From NCBI GenBank assembly GCA_017308115.1, contig JAFKFS010000026.1, positions 1 through 41,919 on the forward strand: 41,919 bases of DNA, given 5' to 3'. This DNA comes from Bordetella sp. (GTDB lineage: Bacteria; Pseudomonadota; Alphaproteobacteria; Caulobacterales; Caulobacteraceae). Made by a program: the position numbers and the translations under genes. The notes beneath the pieces were generated by a model that saw nothing but the letters and a program-made list of their open reading frames with translations, did not search any database and was not told the origin of the DNA. Positions 25,508-33,820 of the stretch are shown one piece after another (within the stretch, counting starts at the first letter, position 1; every line of letters starts with the position of its first letter).

Positions 25508-25638
25508 CCGCTCATCCCCGCGGAGGCGGGGACCCAGTGCTTTGGCTTCAAGCGCGATGGCTCGCTTCGTAAGCGCCGCTGAAGCCGACTTGCGTGCGTG
25601 AGCTCTTACTGGCTCCCCGCCTCCGCGGGGATGAGCGG
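25508..25638. repeat. Inverted-repeat intergenic element B
   Basis: Perfect 25-bp inverted arms at 25508-25532 and 25614-25638. Each arm contains a stem-loop (CCCCGC, GGAG, GCGGGG). A second inverted pair (GGCTTCA at 25544-25550 and TGAAGCC at 25580-25586) lies inside. It sits between the convergent synthase and ATP12 genes. The arm sequence resembles a repeat often seen between alphaproteobacterial genes (from memory). Confidence 0.8.
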
Positions 25639-25645
25639 TGGAAGG

Positions 25646-26407
25646 TTATCTGAGCGCCTCGAACCACCGCTGCAACAGCGCCGCCTCGGCGCGATGGGCG
25701 GCGGCGCGGACGGCGGCTTCCTCGTCCACGCCCCAGCGTTCCTCGGTGAAGGCTTCGTCCAGGCGCGACAGGTCCAGCGCCGCCTCGCCCGCCAGCGCCC
25801 CGCGCTGCACCGCCAGCCCCAGCACCGCCGAGCCGAACAGCGGAACCGCCGTCGCCAGCCCGGTCAGGGCGAAGTCGTCCAGCGCCAGCGCCAACGCCTC
25901 GACGCGCGCCAGGGCCTCGGGCGCCTGGGGCCGGTGGATGATCCCTTCGACCGGATGCAGTTCGACGCCCAGGTCGCGAGCCGCCCAATCAAGCCAGGGC
26001 CCCCATTGCGCCTGCTGGCGTTCGATCAGGCCCGACGGCGTCTCGGCCAGGTAGCAGAGCACGTCGGACCCGGCGTAGCGGGCGATCTCCTCGGCCACCG
26101 GCGCGCGCGTCTGGCTGACCCGGTCGATGGCGGTCGAGGCCAGGCGCGTGGCGGGCATGGCGGCGGGCAGCAGGTGCTCGCCCTGGTCGTTCCACTCCTC
26201 GGCCACCAGGCGGGCCGCCGCCTCGGTCGGCAGGACGATGGCGTTTCCAGCCGGCGTCTTGGGCGCGCGGCCGTCCAGCAGGACGATCCAGCCGCCGTCG
26301 CGGGCCTCGATCCCGGCGCTCTTCCAGAAGCGCTTGATGCGCTCCTCGGATTCACGAAAGCCCTTCCGGGCGGCGACGTTGGGGTCCAGCGGGGGGATGT
26401 GGGTCAT
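25646..26407 (-). CDS. ATP12 family chaperone (F1-ATPase assembly)
   Basis: 253 aa. KRFWKSAGIEARDGGWIVLLDGRAPKTPAGNAIVLPTEAAARLVAEEW is the conserved N-terminal block, and RYAGSDVLCYLAETPSGLIERQQAQWGPWLDW the core of ATP12, which assists assembly of the F1 alpha subunit in mitochondria and Alphaproteobacteria. No signal peptide, so cytoplasmic. It is the last gene of a leftward run (crcB, RluC-like, TPR oxygenase, HAD, ATP12); the HAD stop is 10 nt upstream of its ATG. Element B follows. Confidence 0.93.
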   Translation of the reverse strand: MTHIPPLDPNVAARKGFRESEERIKRFWKSAGIEARDGGWIVLLDGRAPKTPAGNAIVLPTEAAARLVAEEWNDQGEHLLPAAMPATRLASTAIDRVSQTRAPVAEEIARYAGSDVLCYLAETPSGLIERQQAQWGPWLDWAARDLGVELHPVEGIIHRPQAPEALARVEALALALDDFALTGLATAVPLFGSAVLGLAVQRGALAGEAALDLSRLDEAFTEERWGVDEEAAVRAAAHRAEAALLQRWFEALR

Positions 26408-26417
26408 TGACGGACTT

Positions 26418-27104
26418 CTAGGCGAACGGCTTGGCGGAGGCGAAACGCGCCAGCGCCGCCTCCAGATCGGGAAAATCGGCGGCGATGTGAAGCGCGCCCG
26501 CAGCCGCCTGTTCCTCCACCGTGTGAAAGCCCCAGCCGACGCCGAGCGGATGAACGCCCGCCGCCACGGCCATGGCGATGTCGTGGCTGGTGTCGCCGAT
26601 CATGGCGGTCGAGGCGACGTCGGCGCCGCAGGCGTGCATGGCGGCGCGCAGCATGGCCGGGTCCGGCTTGCCCGGCCCGTCCTCGGCGCAATGGCTGGAC
26701 AGGAACAGGTCGCGCCATTCGGGCCGCGCCAGATTGCGCGCCACGCCGCGACGGTTCTGACCGGTCGCCAGCGACAGCCGCCAGCCGTCGCGCTTCAACC
26801 GCCGCAGCGTCTCCATCACGCCGGGATAGAGCGGCTCCTCGTGCCCGGCCTCATACATGGCGCGGAAGCTGGCCTGGAAGGCGGCGACGAAGTCGGCCAG
26901 CTCGGCGTCCGTCAGCGACGGCTCCAGCACATGCAGGGCGTGATGCAGGCTCAGCCCCACGATCTGGCGCACCCGATCGTACGCCGGCTCGGGCAAGCCC
27001 AGCGCCTGCGCCGCCTCGCAGGCCGCGCGATGGATGGAGGCCCGGCTGTCGACCAGGGTGCCGTCGATGTCGAAGACGGCGAGCGGAGCGTCGGAAGCGG
27101 TCAT
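26418..27104 (-). CDS. HAD-IA family hydrolase (phosphoglycolate phosphatase-like)
   Basis: 228 aa. Motif I is FDIDGTLVDS (10-19) with the nucleophile and acid/base Asp. Motif II is the Thr in SLATGQNRRG, motif III the Lys in GPGKPDPAM and motif IV GDTSHDI. A helical cap of about 60 residues sits between motifs I and II, as in the Gph/PGP type. The substrate may be a small phosphoester such as phosphoglycolate, but this is not shown. The ATG at 27104 starts 2 nt after the stop of the TPR oxygenase gene, so translation is coupled; an in-frame extension to 27179 lies inside that gene and is ignored. Confidence 0.93.
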   Translation of the reverse strand: MTASDAPLAVFDIDGTLVDSRASIHRAACEAAQALGLPEPAYDRVRQIVGLSLHHALHVLEPSLTDAELADFVAAFQASFRAMYEAGHEEPLYPGVMETLRRLKRDGWRLSLATGQNRRGVARNLARPEWRDLFLSSHCAEDGPGKPDPAMLRAAMHACGADVASTAMIGDTSHDIAMAVAAGVHPLGVGWGFHTVEEQAAAGALHIAADFPDLEAALARFASAKPFA

Positions 27105-27106
27105 AT

Positions 27107-28612
27107 TCAGGCGGGCACGATGTCGAAGGCGACGGTCAGGCGCGGCTGGTCGCCGCTGAAGGGCACGGTGCCGTGCCACAGGCAGGACGGGAACAGCACC
27201 AGCTTGCCCGGCTCAGGCTTTTCATAGCGCAGCGGCTCCAACGGCTCGGGCGTCGGGAACGGCGGCCGGGCCAGGGCCAACCAGCCCTCGCGGCCGCCCG
27301 CCCCGACCACCGGCGGCGCCGCAATATAGCAGGCCGAGGAGTACCAGCCCTTGGGATGGATGTGATGCTCGTGGAAACCGCCCGGCGCCAGCCGCACGGA
27401 CCAGCAGCCGTTCAGCCGATAGTCGCCGGTATTGCGGCTCCGGACCGGATCGCCCCCCTGCCCCAGCCGCGCCAGATGGCGACGGATCGGGCCGTCGATG
27501 GCGGTGAAGAAGGCGCGTATGACCGGATCATCGACCAGGCTCAGGTCCACCGGCGTCTGCGTCCCATGCCTCAGGCTCTGGCCCAGCGGATGGTTCTCAT
27601 AGGCGTGTTGCGCCATCAGCGCCCGCTCCAGGTCGCCCAGATAGGCGCCGAGGTCGCTCCAACCCGGCGGCGTATCGATAGTCATGGCGCTGACGAGGCC
27701 GTCCATGTCGTCCAGCCCCAGGGCGTCGACCTGCCCCTTCACCCGGCTGGCCGTGGCGTGCAGCGCCAGGACCTTCTGGTCCACGAACGGCGCGGCCAAC
27801 AGTTGGCGCAATATCTCCAGGGCGCCGTCGGGATCGCCGGACGCGATCAGGGCCTCGGCCAGACCGGTCCAACCCTCGATGACGCCGGGCGCAAGGGTCG
27901 TGGCCGCGCGGGCGTGGTCGGCCGCCAGGCCCGGATCGAATTTCAGCGCCAGCTGGGCCGCCGCCATCTCGACCGTCGCGGCTCGCGCGCCGCCGTCGCG
28001 CGCGCGGCCGGTCAGTTCGCCCCAGGCCTCCTGCGGATCGGCCCCGCCGTACATCAGCACCACCGCCAGACAGGTCAGCAGGTCGGCGTCCCCCGGCGCG
28101 GTCTTCAGCGCCTCCAGGACCGGCGCCTTCGCGGCCGCCAGATCGCCGCCGCGCATCCAGATCAGCTGAGCCAGTTCGCGCACGGCCTCGCCATAGGCCG
28201 GGCGACGCCTGACGGCCTGGCGATAGGCGTCCTCCGCCGCGTCGAGACGCGCGCATCCCGACAGGGCGCGCGCCAGGACCAGCCAGGTCTCCGGCGCATC
28301 CCCTCCGTTGGCGAACGCGCGCCGCGCCGCCTCGACCGCTTCGACATTGCGCCCCATGTCCCCCAGGAGCGCCGCCAGATTGTGCTGGGCGAAGACGCTT
28401 TCGGGTCGCGCTTCCGCCTGGGCGCGCCTGATCGCCAAAGCTTCCTCGAAACGCTCGAGGGCCTTGAGCAGATCGACCTGAAACGACTGGACGCCCGCCC
28501 GCTCCTCGAGCGGAGCCTGTTCCAGCAGGGTCAGTGCGGCGAGCAGATCGCCCCGCTGGGCCAGGGCCTGGGCGCGCTGGAGACGCTGCTGGACCGCCGA
28601 GCCGCTGTTCAT
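27107..28612 (-). CDS. TPR protein with C-terminal 2OG-Fe(II) oxygenase-like domain
   Basis: 501 aa, cytoplasmic. Tetratricopeptide-like helix pairs fill about 1-300, for example AQHNLAALLGDMGRNVEAVEAARRAF and PETWLVLARALSGCARLDAAEDAYRQAVRRRP. The C-terminal 190 residues form a jelly-roll with GGFHEHHIHPKGWYSSACYI (411-430) holding the first iron His and a distal His480 in LWHGTVPF, and R491 (PRLTVAFDI) for 2-oxoglutarate. This fits the putative 2OG-Fe(II) oxygenase family PF13759. A protein or small-molecule hydroxylation role is plausible; the substrate is unknown. Start overlaps the RluC-like stop (ATGA). Confidence 0.87.
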   Translation of the reverse strand: MNSGSAVQQRLQRAQALAQRGDLLAALTLLEQAPLEERAGVQSFQVDLLKALERFEEALAIRRAQAEARPESVFAQHNLAALLGDMGRNVEAVEAARRAFANGGDAPETWLVLARALSGCARLDAAEDAYRQAVRRRPAYGEAVRELAQLIWMRGGDLAAAKAPVLEALKTAPGDADLLTCLAVVLMYGGADPQEAWGELTGRARDGGARAATVEMAAAQLALKFDPGLAADHARAATTLAPGVIEGWTGLAEALIASGDPDGALEILRQLLAAPFVDQKVLALHATASRVKGQVDALGLDDMDGLVSAMTIDTPPGWSDLGAYLGDLERALMAQHAYENHPLGQSLRHGTQTPVDLSLVDDPVIRAFFTAIDGPIRRHLARLGQGGDPVRSRNTGDYRLNGCWSVRLAPGGFHEHHIHPKGWYSSACYIAAPPVVGAGGREGWLALARPPFPTPEPLEPLRYEKPEPGKLVLFPSCLWHGTVPFSGDQPRLTVAFDIVPA

Positions 28613-29604
28613 CGCATCCGCCGCACGCCCGCGAAGGGATCTTCGTCGGCCTCGTCCTCGGAGAAGCCGAAATGGTTGAAGCCGGCCTTCATCTCGGGGC
28701 TGAGCGGCGCCTCCACGATCAGCTTGCCGCCGCCGGGGTGATCCAGCTCGATCCGGCGGGCGTGAAGCTGCAGCTTCAGCGGGCCGGACAGTTCGGTCGA
28801 CTGGTCGTTGCCGTACTTCGGGTCGCCCAGGATGGGGTGGCCGATGGCGCTCATGTGGGCGCGCAACTGGTGCGTGCGGCCGGTGAAGGGGCGCAGCGCC
28901 ATCCAGGCGGCGCGGTGGGCGGCGCGGCTGACGGTGGCGTAGGCCGTCTCGGCCGGTTCGGCGCCGTGCTCCTTGGGATCGGCCGGACGCATCATCTCGA
29001 AGTCGTTGATGCCCGACTTCCTCAGCGCCATGTCGATCTGGCCCGCCGAGGGCTTGGGGTTGCCGATGACGATGGCCCAGTAGGTCTTCTTGGCCTGCCG
29101 GCGGGCGAAGGCGCCGGCCAGTCGCTTGGCCGCCTCCGGTCCCTTGCCCAGCAGCAGCACGCCCGAGGTGTCGCGGTCCAGGCGGTGGACCAGACGCGGG
29201 CGCTCCATCCCCTCGCCCCAGGCCGACAGCAGGCGGTCGACGTGCTTGGTCGTCTTGGTGCCGCCCTGCACGGCCAGGCCGTGCGGCTTGTTCAGGGCGA
29301 TGACCATGTCGTCTTCATACAGGACCAGCGACTTGGCGTAGGCGGCGTCGCGGTCGCTGATCTTCGGCTTCTCGCCGGGGACGCGCTCGACCGGATCGGG
29401 AATGGGCGGCACGCGCACGGCGGCGCCGGCGGTCAGGCGGTCGTCGGGCTTCACCCGCGAGCCGTCGACGCGGATCTGGCCGCTGCGGGCCATCTTCTGC
29501 ACCTGGATGTGCGACAGGTGCGGCCAGCGGCGCTTGAACCACCGGTCCAGGCGGATGCCGTCCTCGGCTTCGGCGACAAAGAGGGTCTTGACCTCGCGGG
29601 TCAT
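28609..29604 (-). CDS. RluA family pseudouridine synthase, RluC-like
   Basis: 331 aa. S4 domain at about 18-62 (RLDRWFKRRWPHLSHIQVQKMARSGQIRVDG) and catalytic domain with H140-R-L-D143-RDTSG, D143 being the catalytic Asp. RPFTGRTHQLRAHMSAIGHPILGDPKYG is the second family signature. The size and S4 domain point to RluC (23S U955/2504/2580) rather than RluA. It overlaps crcB by 4 bp upstream and the TPR gene by 4 bp downstream, so it sits in a tightly coupled operon. The Arg-rich extreme C-terminus is variable in the family. Confidence 0.94.
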   Translation of the reverse strand: MTREVKTLFVAEAEDGIRLDRWFKRRWPHLSHIQVQKMARSGQIRVDGSRVKPDDRLTAGAAVRVPPIPDPVERVPGEKPKISDRDAAYAKSLVLYEDDMVIALNKPHGLAVQGGTKTTKHVDRLLSAWGEGMERPRLVHRLDRDTSGVLLLGKGPEAAKRLAGAFARRQAKKTYWAIVIGNPKPSAGQIDMALRKSGINDFEMMRPADPKEHGAEPAETAYATVSRAAHRAAWMALRPFTGRTHQLRAHMSAIGHPILGDPKYGNDQSTELSGPLKLQLHARRIELDHPGGGKLIVEAPLSPEMKAGFNHFGFSEDEADEDPFAGVRRMR

Positions 29605-29987
29605 GCGAAAGCCTTTCGGGCGATGAGAAGTCCCAGGAACAGGGCGGCGACGGCCAAGACGACCGAGGCGGCGACATAGAGGGCGGCCGTGGCCATCTCG
29701 CGGCGTTCGATCATCAGCGCCGTCTCCAGCGAGAAGGCCGAAAAGGTGGTGAAGCCGCCCAGGACGCCGACCGCCGCGAACAGGCGGATGCCCTCCTGAT
29801 GCGCGCCCGCCTTCAGCGCCAGCCACCCGGCCAGCAGCCCCATCAGCAGGCCGCCGCTCAGGTTCGCGCCGAATGTGCCCCACGGCCAGGCCGCGCCGGG
29901 CGCCAGGCGGCCGACCGCCAGGCCCAGGGCGTAGCGCGCCATCGCCCCCAGGGCGCCGCCGCTCGCAACCAGCAGAAAACGTGTCAT
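29601..29987 (-). CDS. crcB: Fluoride efflux transporter CrcB/Fluc
   Basis: 128 aa inner-membrane channel that exports fluoride as an antiparallel dimer. Four helices (about 3-25, 36-58, 68-90, 100-122). The diagnostic motifs are GGALGAMARY (10-19), WGTFGANLSGGLLMG (36-50) with the pore Asn, and GGFTTFSAFSLE (77-88) with the fluoride-coordinating Phe and Thr residues. It is the first gene of the leftward operon. I looked for a fluoride riboswitch in the roughly 65 nt upstream and saw none. Confidence 0.95.
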   Translation of the reverse strand: MTRFLLVASGGALGAMARYALGLAVGRLAPGAAWPWGTFGANLSGGLLMGLLAGWLALKAGAHQEGIRLFAAVGVLGGFTTFSAFSLETALMIERREMATAALYVAASVVLAVAALFLGLLIARKAFA

Positions 29988-30037
29988 GCTGGCGGCATAT
30001 ACTGTTCCGCCGTCGTTTGCGAAGGGGATAGCGGTCC

Positions 30038-30532
30038 CTACAGGCGCGGACGGATGGCGTCCTGAACCCCGCGCGCGTCATAGGCCTCGCGGCGGTCGGG
30101 GCGCTGGCCGCGCCCCATGACGATCTCCAGCGTGGTCGAGGTCGGCTGCGGCCCGCTGAGGTCGAGCCCCAGACCCACGCCGACGCCCGAGGTCGACCAG
30201 CCACCGTACCGGCTCGAACCGGCCCCGACGGAGAGGCTGGGCCGGACGCCGCCCGCGCTGTCCGGACGACCGTCGATCCAGCGCTGCGTCACCTCGAACC
30301 AGTCGTAGCCCTGATCGGTCGTCAGCTGAGCCGCGCGGAACAGGGCCATGTCCGCCACCGGGCCGGGGGCGCCGACGCCCTTGTAGGTCACGCGGAAACG
30401 GTCGCGCTCGATCTGCTGTTCGGAATAGCCCTGCCCGTTCGGCCCCATCTGTCTGCCATAGGGCGCAAGGCTGGCGCAGGCCGTCAGGGCCAGGGCCGAG
30501 GCGGCGATCGTGACGACGGCGAGGCGTTTCAT
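30038..30532 (-). CDS. CC0125/CC1285 family lipoprotein
   Basis: 164 aa from the ATG at 30532, with GGAG 8 nt upstream; the ATG at 30538 is too close to that RBS. Signal peptide with lipobox LTAC (C18). The mature part has GYSEQQIERDRFRVTYKGVGAPGPVADMALFRAAQLTTDQGYDWFEV, the characteristic block of this Caulobacteraceae-enriched family, then a Gly/Ser-rich stretch and a strand-forming end. The function is unknown; probably anchored in the outer membrane. It ends about 50 bp upstream of crcB on the same strand. Confidence 0.87.
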   Translation of the reverse strand: MKRLAVVTIAASALALTACASLAPYGRQMGPNGQGYSEQQIERDRFRVTYKGVGAPGPVADMALFRAAQLTTDQGYDWFEVTQRWIDGRPDSAGGVRPSLSVGAGSSRYGGWSTSGVGVGLGLDLSGPQPTSTTLEIVMGRGQRPDRREAYDARGVQDAIRPRL

Positions 30533-30676
30533 GCGCATGTCTCCCACGCCCGAACAGCGCACGGGCGGCGGGCATTGTTCCGCCGCGAAGCTGAACAGCG
30601 GATGAAGCGGCGCCTCTCGGATGACATGGCGGGACGGGGTGGAAAAGGCACCCTGCGTGACGGCGGCCGTATCGCG

Positions 30677-31402
30677 CTAAAGCCCCGCCGCCGCGCGCAG
30701 GACGGCGAAGTCCTCCGGCTCCGGCGCCTCGACCGTCAGGCGGCCGCCGTCGGGGTGGGGAAAGCTCAGCTTCGCCGCGTGCAGCATCAGGCGCGGCGCC
30801 GCGCGCCCGGCGAAGGTCAAGGCGCCGCCGTAGCGGGCGTCGCCGACCAGGGGACGGCCGATGTGAGCCATGTGAACGCGCAGCTGGTGCATCCGACCGG
30901 TCAGGGGCTCCAGCTCGACCACCGCCCCCTCTTCATTGGCGGCCAGGGTGCGATAGCGGCTCTGCGAGGCCTGAGCCCCCTCGGCTCCGACCTCGACCAC
31001 GCGCATATAGGATTCGCGGCCGATCTCCTGACGGCGCAGGGGGGCGTCGATCAAACCTGCGCGCGGCTCGGGCGCGGCGGCGATCAGGGCGCGATAGGTC
31101 TTCTGGAACTTGCGGGCCTGCAGCGCCTTGCCGAAGAAGCCGGCGGCGGGCTTGGTCCTGGCGGCCAGGATGACGCCGGAGGTGTCGCGGTCCAGCCGAT
31201 GCACCAGCTCCGGCCGCTTGCCGTTCGAGCGGGCGAAGGCCCACAGCAGGTCGTCCAGGGTATGCGCCTGGATGCGGCCGCCCTGGCTGGACAGGCCAGA
31301 CGGCTTGTTGAAGGCGATCAGGTGCGCGTCTTCATGCACCACCCAGGAACGGACGGCGGCGATCTCTTCTTCGGTCAGGGCGACGGGCTGGCGGGTCTTC
31401 AC
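30677..31402 (-). CDS. RluA family pseudouridine synthase without S4 domain
   Basis: 241 aa from a GTG at 31402. It lacks the S4 RNA-binding domain and consists only of the catalytic fold: IAFNKPSGLSSQGG (29-42), VHRLDRDTSG with catalytic D71 and RMHQLRVHMAHIGRPLVGDARYG. The S4-less form resembles E. coli RluA/TruC, which act on 23S and tRNA uridines; the exact target is undecided. The RBS is weak. The gene is a separate unit: 57 bp past the membrane-protein stop and 144 bp before the lipoprotein. Confidence 0.91.
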   Translation of the reverse strand: MKTRQPVALTEEEIAAVRSWVVHEDAHLIAFNKPSGLSSQGGRIQAHTLDDLLWAFARSNGKRPELVHRLDRDTSGVILAARTKPAAGFFGKALQARKFQKTYRALIAAAPEPRAGLIDAPLRRQEIGRESYMRVVEVGAEGAQASQSRYRTLAANEEGAVVELEPLTGRMHQLRVHMAHIGRPLVGDARYGGALTFAGRAAPRLMLHAAKLSFPHPDGGRLTVEAPEPEDFAVLRAAAGL

Positions 31403-31459
31403 CGACCGAGCCTTTAGCCGAGCGCGCCCCGCTTCGCCATGCCCATCAGGCTCGGGGGG

Positions 31460-31900
31460 TCAGCGGATCAGGCCCTTGCGGCGCGCCCAGTGCGAATAGG
31501 CGATCTGCACCAGGAAGATCAGAACGACGACCAGGCCGAAGGCCACGCCGCCCGCGCCTATGACCTCCCGCCCGTTGCTGAGCAGATGGACATAAACGGT
31601 GTCCGCCAGCATGGCGATCAGGCCCGCGACGAAGGCGTTGAACGCCAGGCGCCGCCTGAGCAGCAGCATCAGCGCGCCCAGCAGGCCGCACCACACCGCC
31701 ACGCCGAAGGCTACGTCCGTCCACATGGGCGCCGCGCGCAGGTAGAAGACCTGCTCCATCGTCAGCGCGCTCCAATAGGCCGCCGCGCCCGTCACCTTCT
31801 GATACCACTGCCAGACGCCGACGCCGTTCCAGACCACGGAGGCCGCAGCGATCGCCCACAGGTGCCACGGCGCCGCCGGGCGTTTGGATATGTCGATCAT
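31460..31900 (-). CDS. Four-TM membrane protein, hypothetical
   Basis: 146 aa from the ATG at 31900 with GGGAGGG upstream. After a short basic N-terminus come four hydrophobic segments (about 11-31, 52-75, 78-98, 112-136), with charged WARRKGLIR at the end. I do not recognise a family with confidence; many Caulobacterales and sphingomonad genomes carry small membrane proteins of this type. Upstream is the AT-rich gap that precedes the DUF6289-like gene. Confidence 0.7.
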   Translation of the reverse strand: MIDISKRPAAPWHLWAIAAASVVWNGVGVWQWYQKVTGAAAYWSALTMEQVFYLRAAPMWTDVAFGVAVWCGLLGALMLLLRRRLAFNAFVAGLIAMLADTVYVHLLSNGREVIGAGGVAFGLVVVLIFLVQIAYSHWARRKGLIR

Positions 31901-31990
31901 TGATCCCTCCCAGATCAGTCTTTGTAGAACCGGCTGCGCCGAAACCGCCATGCTTAAAAATAAATCGCTTTCAACGCCCTACAGCGCGAA

Positions 31991-32008
31991 GAGCCCGGCT
32001 ACGGGCTC
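31991..32008. other. Short stem-loop in the AT-rich gap
   Basis: GAGCCCG, loop GCTA, CGGGCTC. No T-run follows on either strand, so it is not a classical terminator. It lies about 130 nt upstream of the DUF6289-like gene; the function is unknown. The 31901-32140 gap otherwise holds no gene I can support. Confidence 0.35.
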
Positions 32009-32140
32009 CACACGCTCCCCCGCGGAAACGCAATCGCCTGCAGCACGAAATTGGCATCTCGTTGTTCACAGAATTTTGTTCTTCGAACTTTCAATCCGGA
32101 GCTATGGTGTGAATTGCTGTCGTCTTATCAGGAAAAGAAA

Positions 32141-32419
32141 ATGAAAAAGAATACCTTTATCGCATTCTTGGCCTTGACCACGACCCTTCCCCTTACAGGT
32201 ATCAGTAACGCATCAGCTCAGGTAGGTCCCGGAGAAGGAGGAGATCTATACTACCACTACATTTATTATAGCGATGCATCCAAAACCGTCACCATCGGGT
32301 ATCAGATGGAATACTGCATGAACAGTCAGTTTATAGCAATCTACCCTGTCTCTGGAGAGTCATCGCTGCACTACGATCGTTATCCGATTGGCCACTGCCC
32401 CGGTCCCGGCGACTGGTAA
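32141..32419 (+). CDS. DUF6289-like small exported protein
   Basis: 92 aa. Signal peptide MKKNTFIAFLALTTTLPLTG then ISNASAQV cleavage region. The mature peptide (about 30-92) reads DLYYHYIYYSDASKTVTIG and QMEYCMNSQFIAIYPVSGE with two Cys and a Gly/Pro-rich end. This resembles the DUF6289 family of small secreted proteins with unknown role. AGGAAAAG precedes the ATG. The gene and its upstream 200 bp are clearly more AT-rich than the neighbours, with codons such as TTA and ATA otherwise rare here, so acquisition by transfer is likely. Confidence 0.65.
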   Translation: MKKNTFIAFLALTTTLPLTGISNASAQVGPGEGGDLYYHYIYYSDASKTVTIGYQMEYCMNSQFIAIYPVSGESSLHYDRYPIGHCPGPGDW

Positions 32420-32425
32420 GTCGCA

Positions 32426-32463
32426 ATGCAGGCAGGTTCGGCTCATTTGTCGCCTGCCTGCAT
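32426..32463. terminator. Convergent stem-loop between DUF6289-like gene and rarA
   Basis: A perfect 11-bp inverted repeat (ATGCAGGCAGG at 32426, CCTGCCTGCAT at 32453) with a 16-nt loop that contains the rarA stop. It has no T-run on either side, so termination is uncertain; it may stabilise 3' ends. Confidence 0.4.
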
Positions 32464-33753
32464 CCGCGCCCGCATGGCGGCCCACCGCTCCAGGCGCGCC
32501 TTGACCTTCTCTTCGTGGCCCTCGCCCTTGGGCTTGTAAAAGGTGCGGCGCTCCATTTCATCGGGGAAGAAGTCGGCGCCTGAGAAGCCCTCAGGCGTAT
32601 CGGGATCGTATTGATAGCCCTTGCCGTAGCCGAGCTGCTTCATCAGCTTGGTCGGGGCGTTGCGGATATGGGCGGGCGGCATCAGGGAGCCGGTCTCATG
32701 GGCCGCGCGCCTGGCGGCCTTGAAGGCTTCATAGACGCCGACAGACTTGGGCGCCGTCGCCAGGTGGACGACCGCCTGGGCCAACGCCAGCTCCCCCTCG
32801 GGCGAGCCGAGGAAGTCGTAGGTGTCCTTGGCCGCATTGGCGACGAGAATGGACAGGGGGTCGGCCTGGCCGATGTCCTCGACCGCCATGCGCACGATGC
32901 GCCGCGCCAGATACAGCGGGTCTTCGCCCCCGTTCAGCATCCGCGCCAGCCAGTAGAGCGCCGCGTCCGGGTCCGACCCGCGCACCGACTTATGCAGGGC
33001 GGAGATGAGGTTATAGTGCTCCTCGCGCGACTTGTCGTAGGCGGGCGCGCGTTTCTGCAGCACGCCCGCCAGGGCCTGGACGTCCAGCGGCTCGCCCTCG
33101 GGCAGGTCGAACAGCACCTCGGACATGGTCAGCAGATAGCGGCCGTCGCCGTCGGCCAGGGCCAGCATGGCCTGGCGCGCCTCGGGCGTCAGCGGCAGGG
33201 GCTTGCCCATCAAGGCTTCGGCCCGGTCCAGCAGCAGGTCCAGCGCCGCGTCGTCCAGCCGCTTCAGCACATAGACCTGGCTGCGCGACAACAGGGCGCC
33301 GTTCAACTCGAACGACGGGTTCTCGGTCGTGGCGCCGACCAGGGTGACGATCCCCTCCTCTACGAAGGGCAGGAAGCCGTCCTGCTGGGCGCGGTTGAAG
33401 CGGTGGATCTCGTCGACGAACAACAGGGTCTGCTGGCCCGCCGCCCGGCGCATCCGCGCGGCCTCGAACGCCTTCTTCAGGTCTGCGACGCCCGAGAAGA
33501 CGGCGCTGATCGACTGGTATTCATAGCCCGCCGCCTTGGCCAGCAGGCGCGCGATGGTGGTCTTGCCGGTGCCCGGCGGCCCCCACAGGATCATGGAGCC
33601 CAGGCGCCCGGCCTCGATCATGCGGCGGATCGGCCCGCCCTCGCCCAGCAGGTGGTCCTGACCCACCACCTGGTCCAGCGCCTGCGGGCGCAGACGGTCG
33701 GCAAGCGGCGCGTCGGGAGGATGGATGCCGGAGGCTTCGAACAAATCAGTCAT
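32443..33753 (-). CDS. rarA: Replication-associated recombination protein A (RarA/MgsA)
   Basis: 436 aa AAA+ ATPase acting at stalled replication forks together with SSB and RecA. The start is ATG at 33753 (MTDLFEASG), the usual family beginning; the longer frame to 33834 is not credible. Walker A GPPGTGKT (58-65), Walker B LLFVDEIHRF (110-119), sensor ATTENPSFE, and the C-terminal RarA domain with RKSVRGSDPDAALYWLARML-type block (here HKSVRGSD...). Divergent from the VOC gene over a 67-bp gap. Confidence 0.96.
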   Translation of the reverse strand: MTDLFEASGIHPPDAPLADRLRPQALDQVVGQDHLLGEGGPIRRMIEAGRLGSMILWGPPGTGKTTIARLLAKAAGYEYQSISAVFSGVADLKKAFEAARMRRAAGQQTLLFVDEIHRFNRAQQDGFLPFVEEGIVTLVGATTENPSFELNGALLSRSQVYVLKRLDDAALDLLLDRAEALMGKPLPLTPEARQAMLALADGDGRYLLTMSEVLFDLPEGEPLDVQALAGVLQKRAPAYDKSREEHYNLISALHKSVRGSDPDAALYWLARMLNGGEDPLYLARRIVRMAVEDIGQADPLSILVANAAKDTYDFLGSPEGELALAQAVVHLATAPKSVGVYEAFKAARRAAHETGSLMPPAHIRNAPTKLMKQLGYGKGYQYDPDTPEGFSGADFFPDEMERRTFYKPKGEGHEEKVKARLERWAAMRARMQAGDK

Positions 33754-33820
33754 GGAACGCTCTAGATAGGCGTTCGTTCGGGCGACTGCACCCGCTACAA
33801 CGCCTCCAAGGAGGAATCGC

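Noticed and set aside
29988..30040. Fluoride riboswitch upstream of crcB
   Set aside because: The gap is short and lacks the conserved GGNGAUGG-type pseudoknot sequence.
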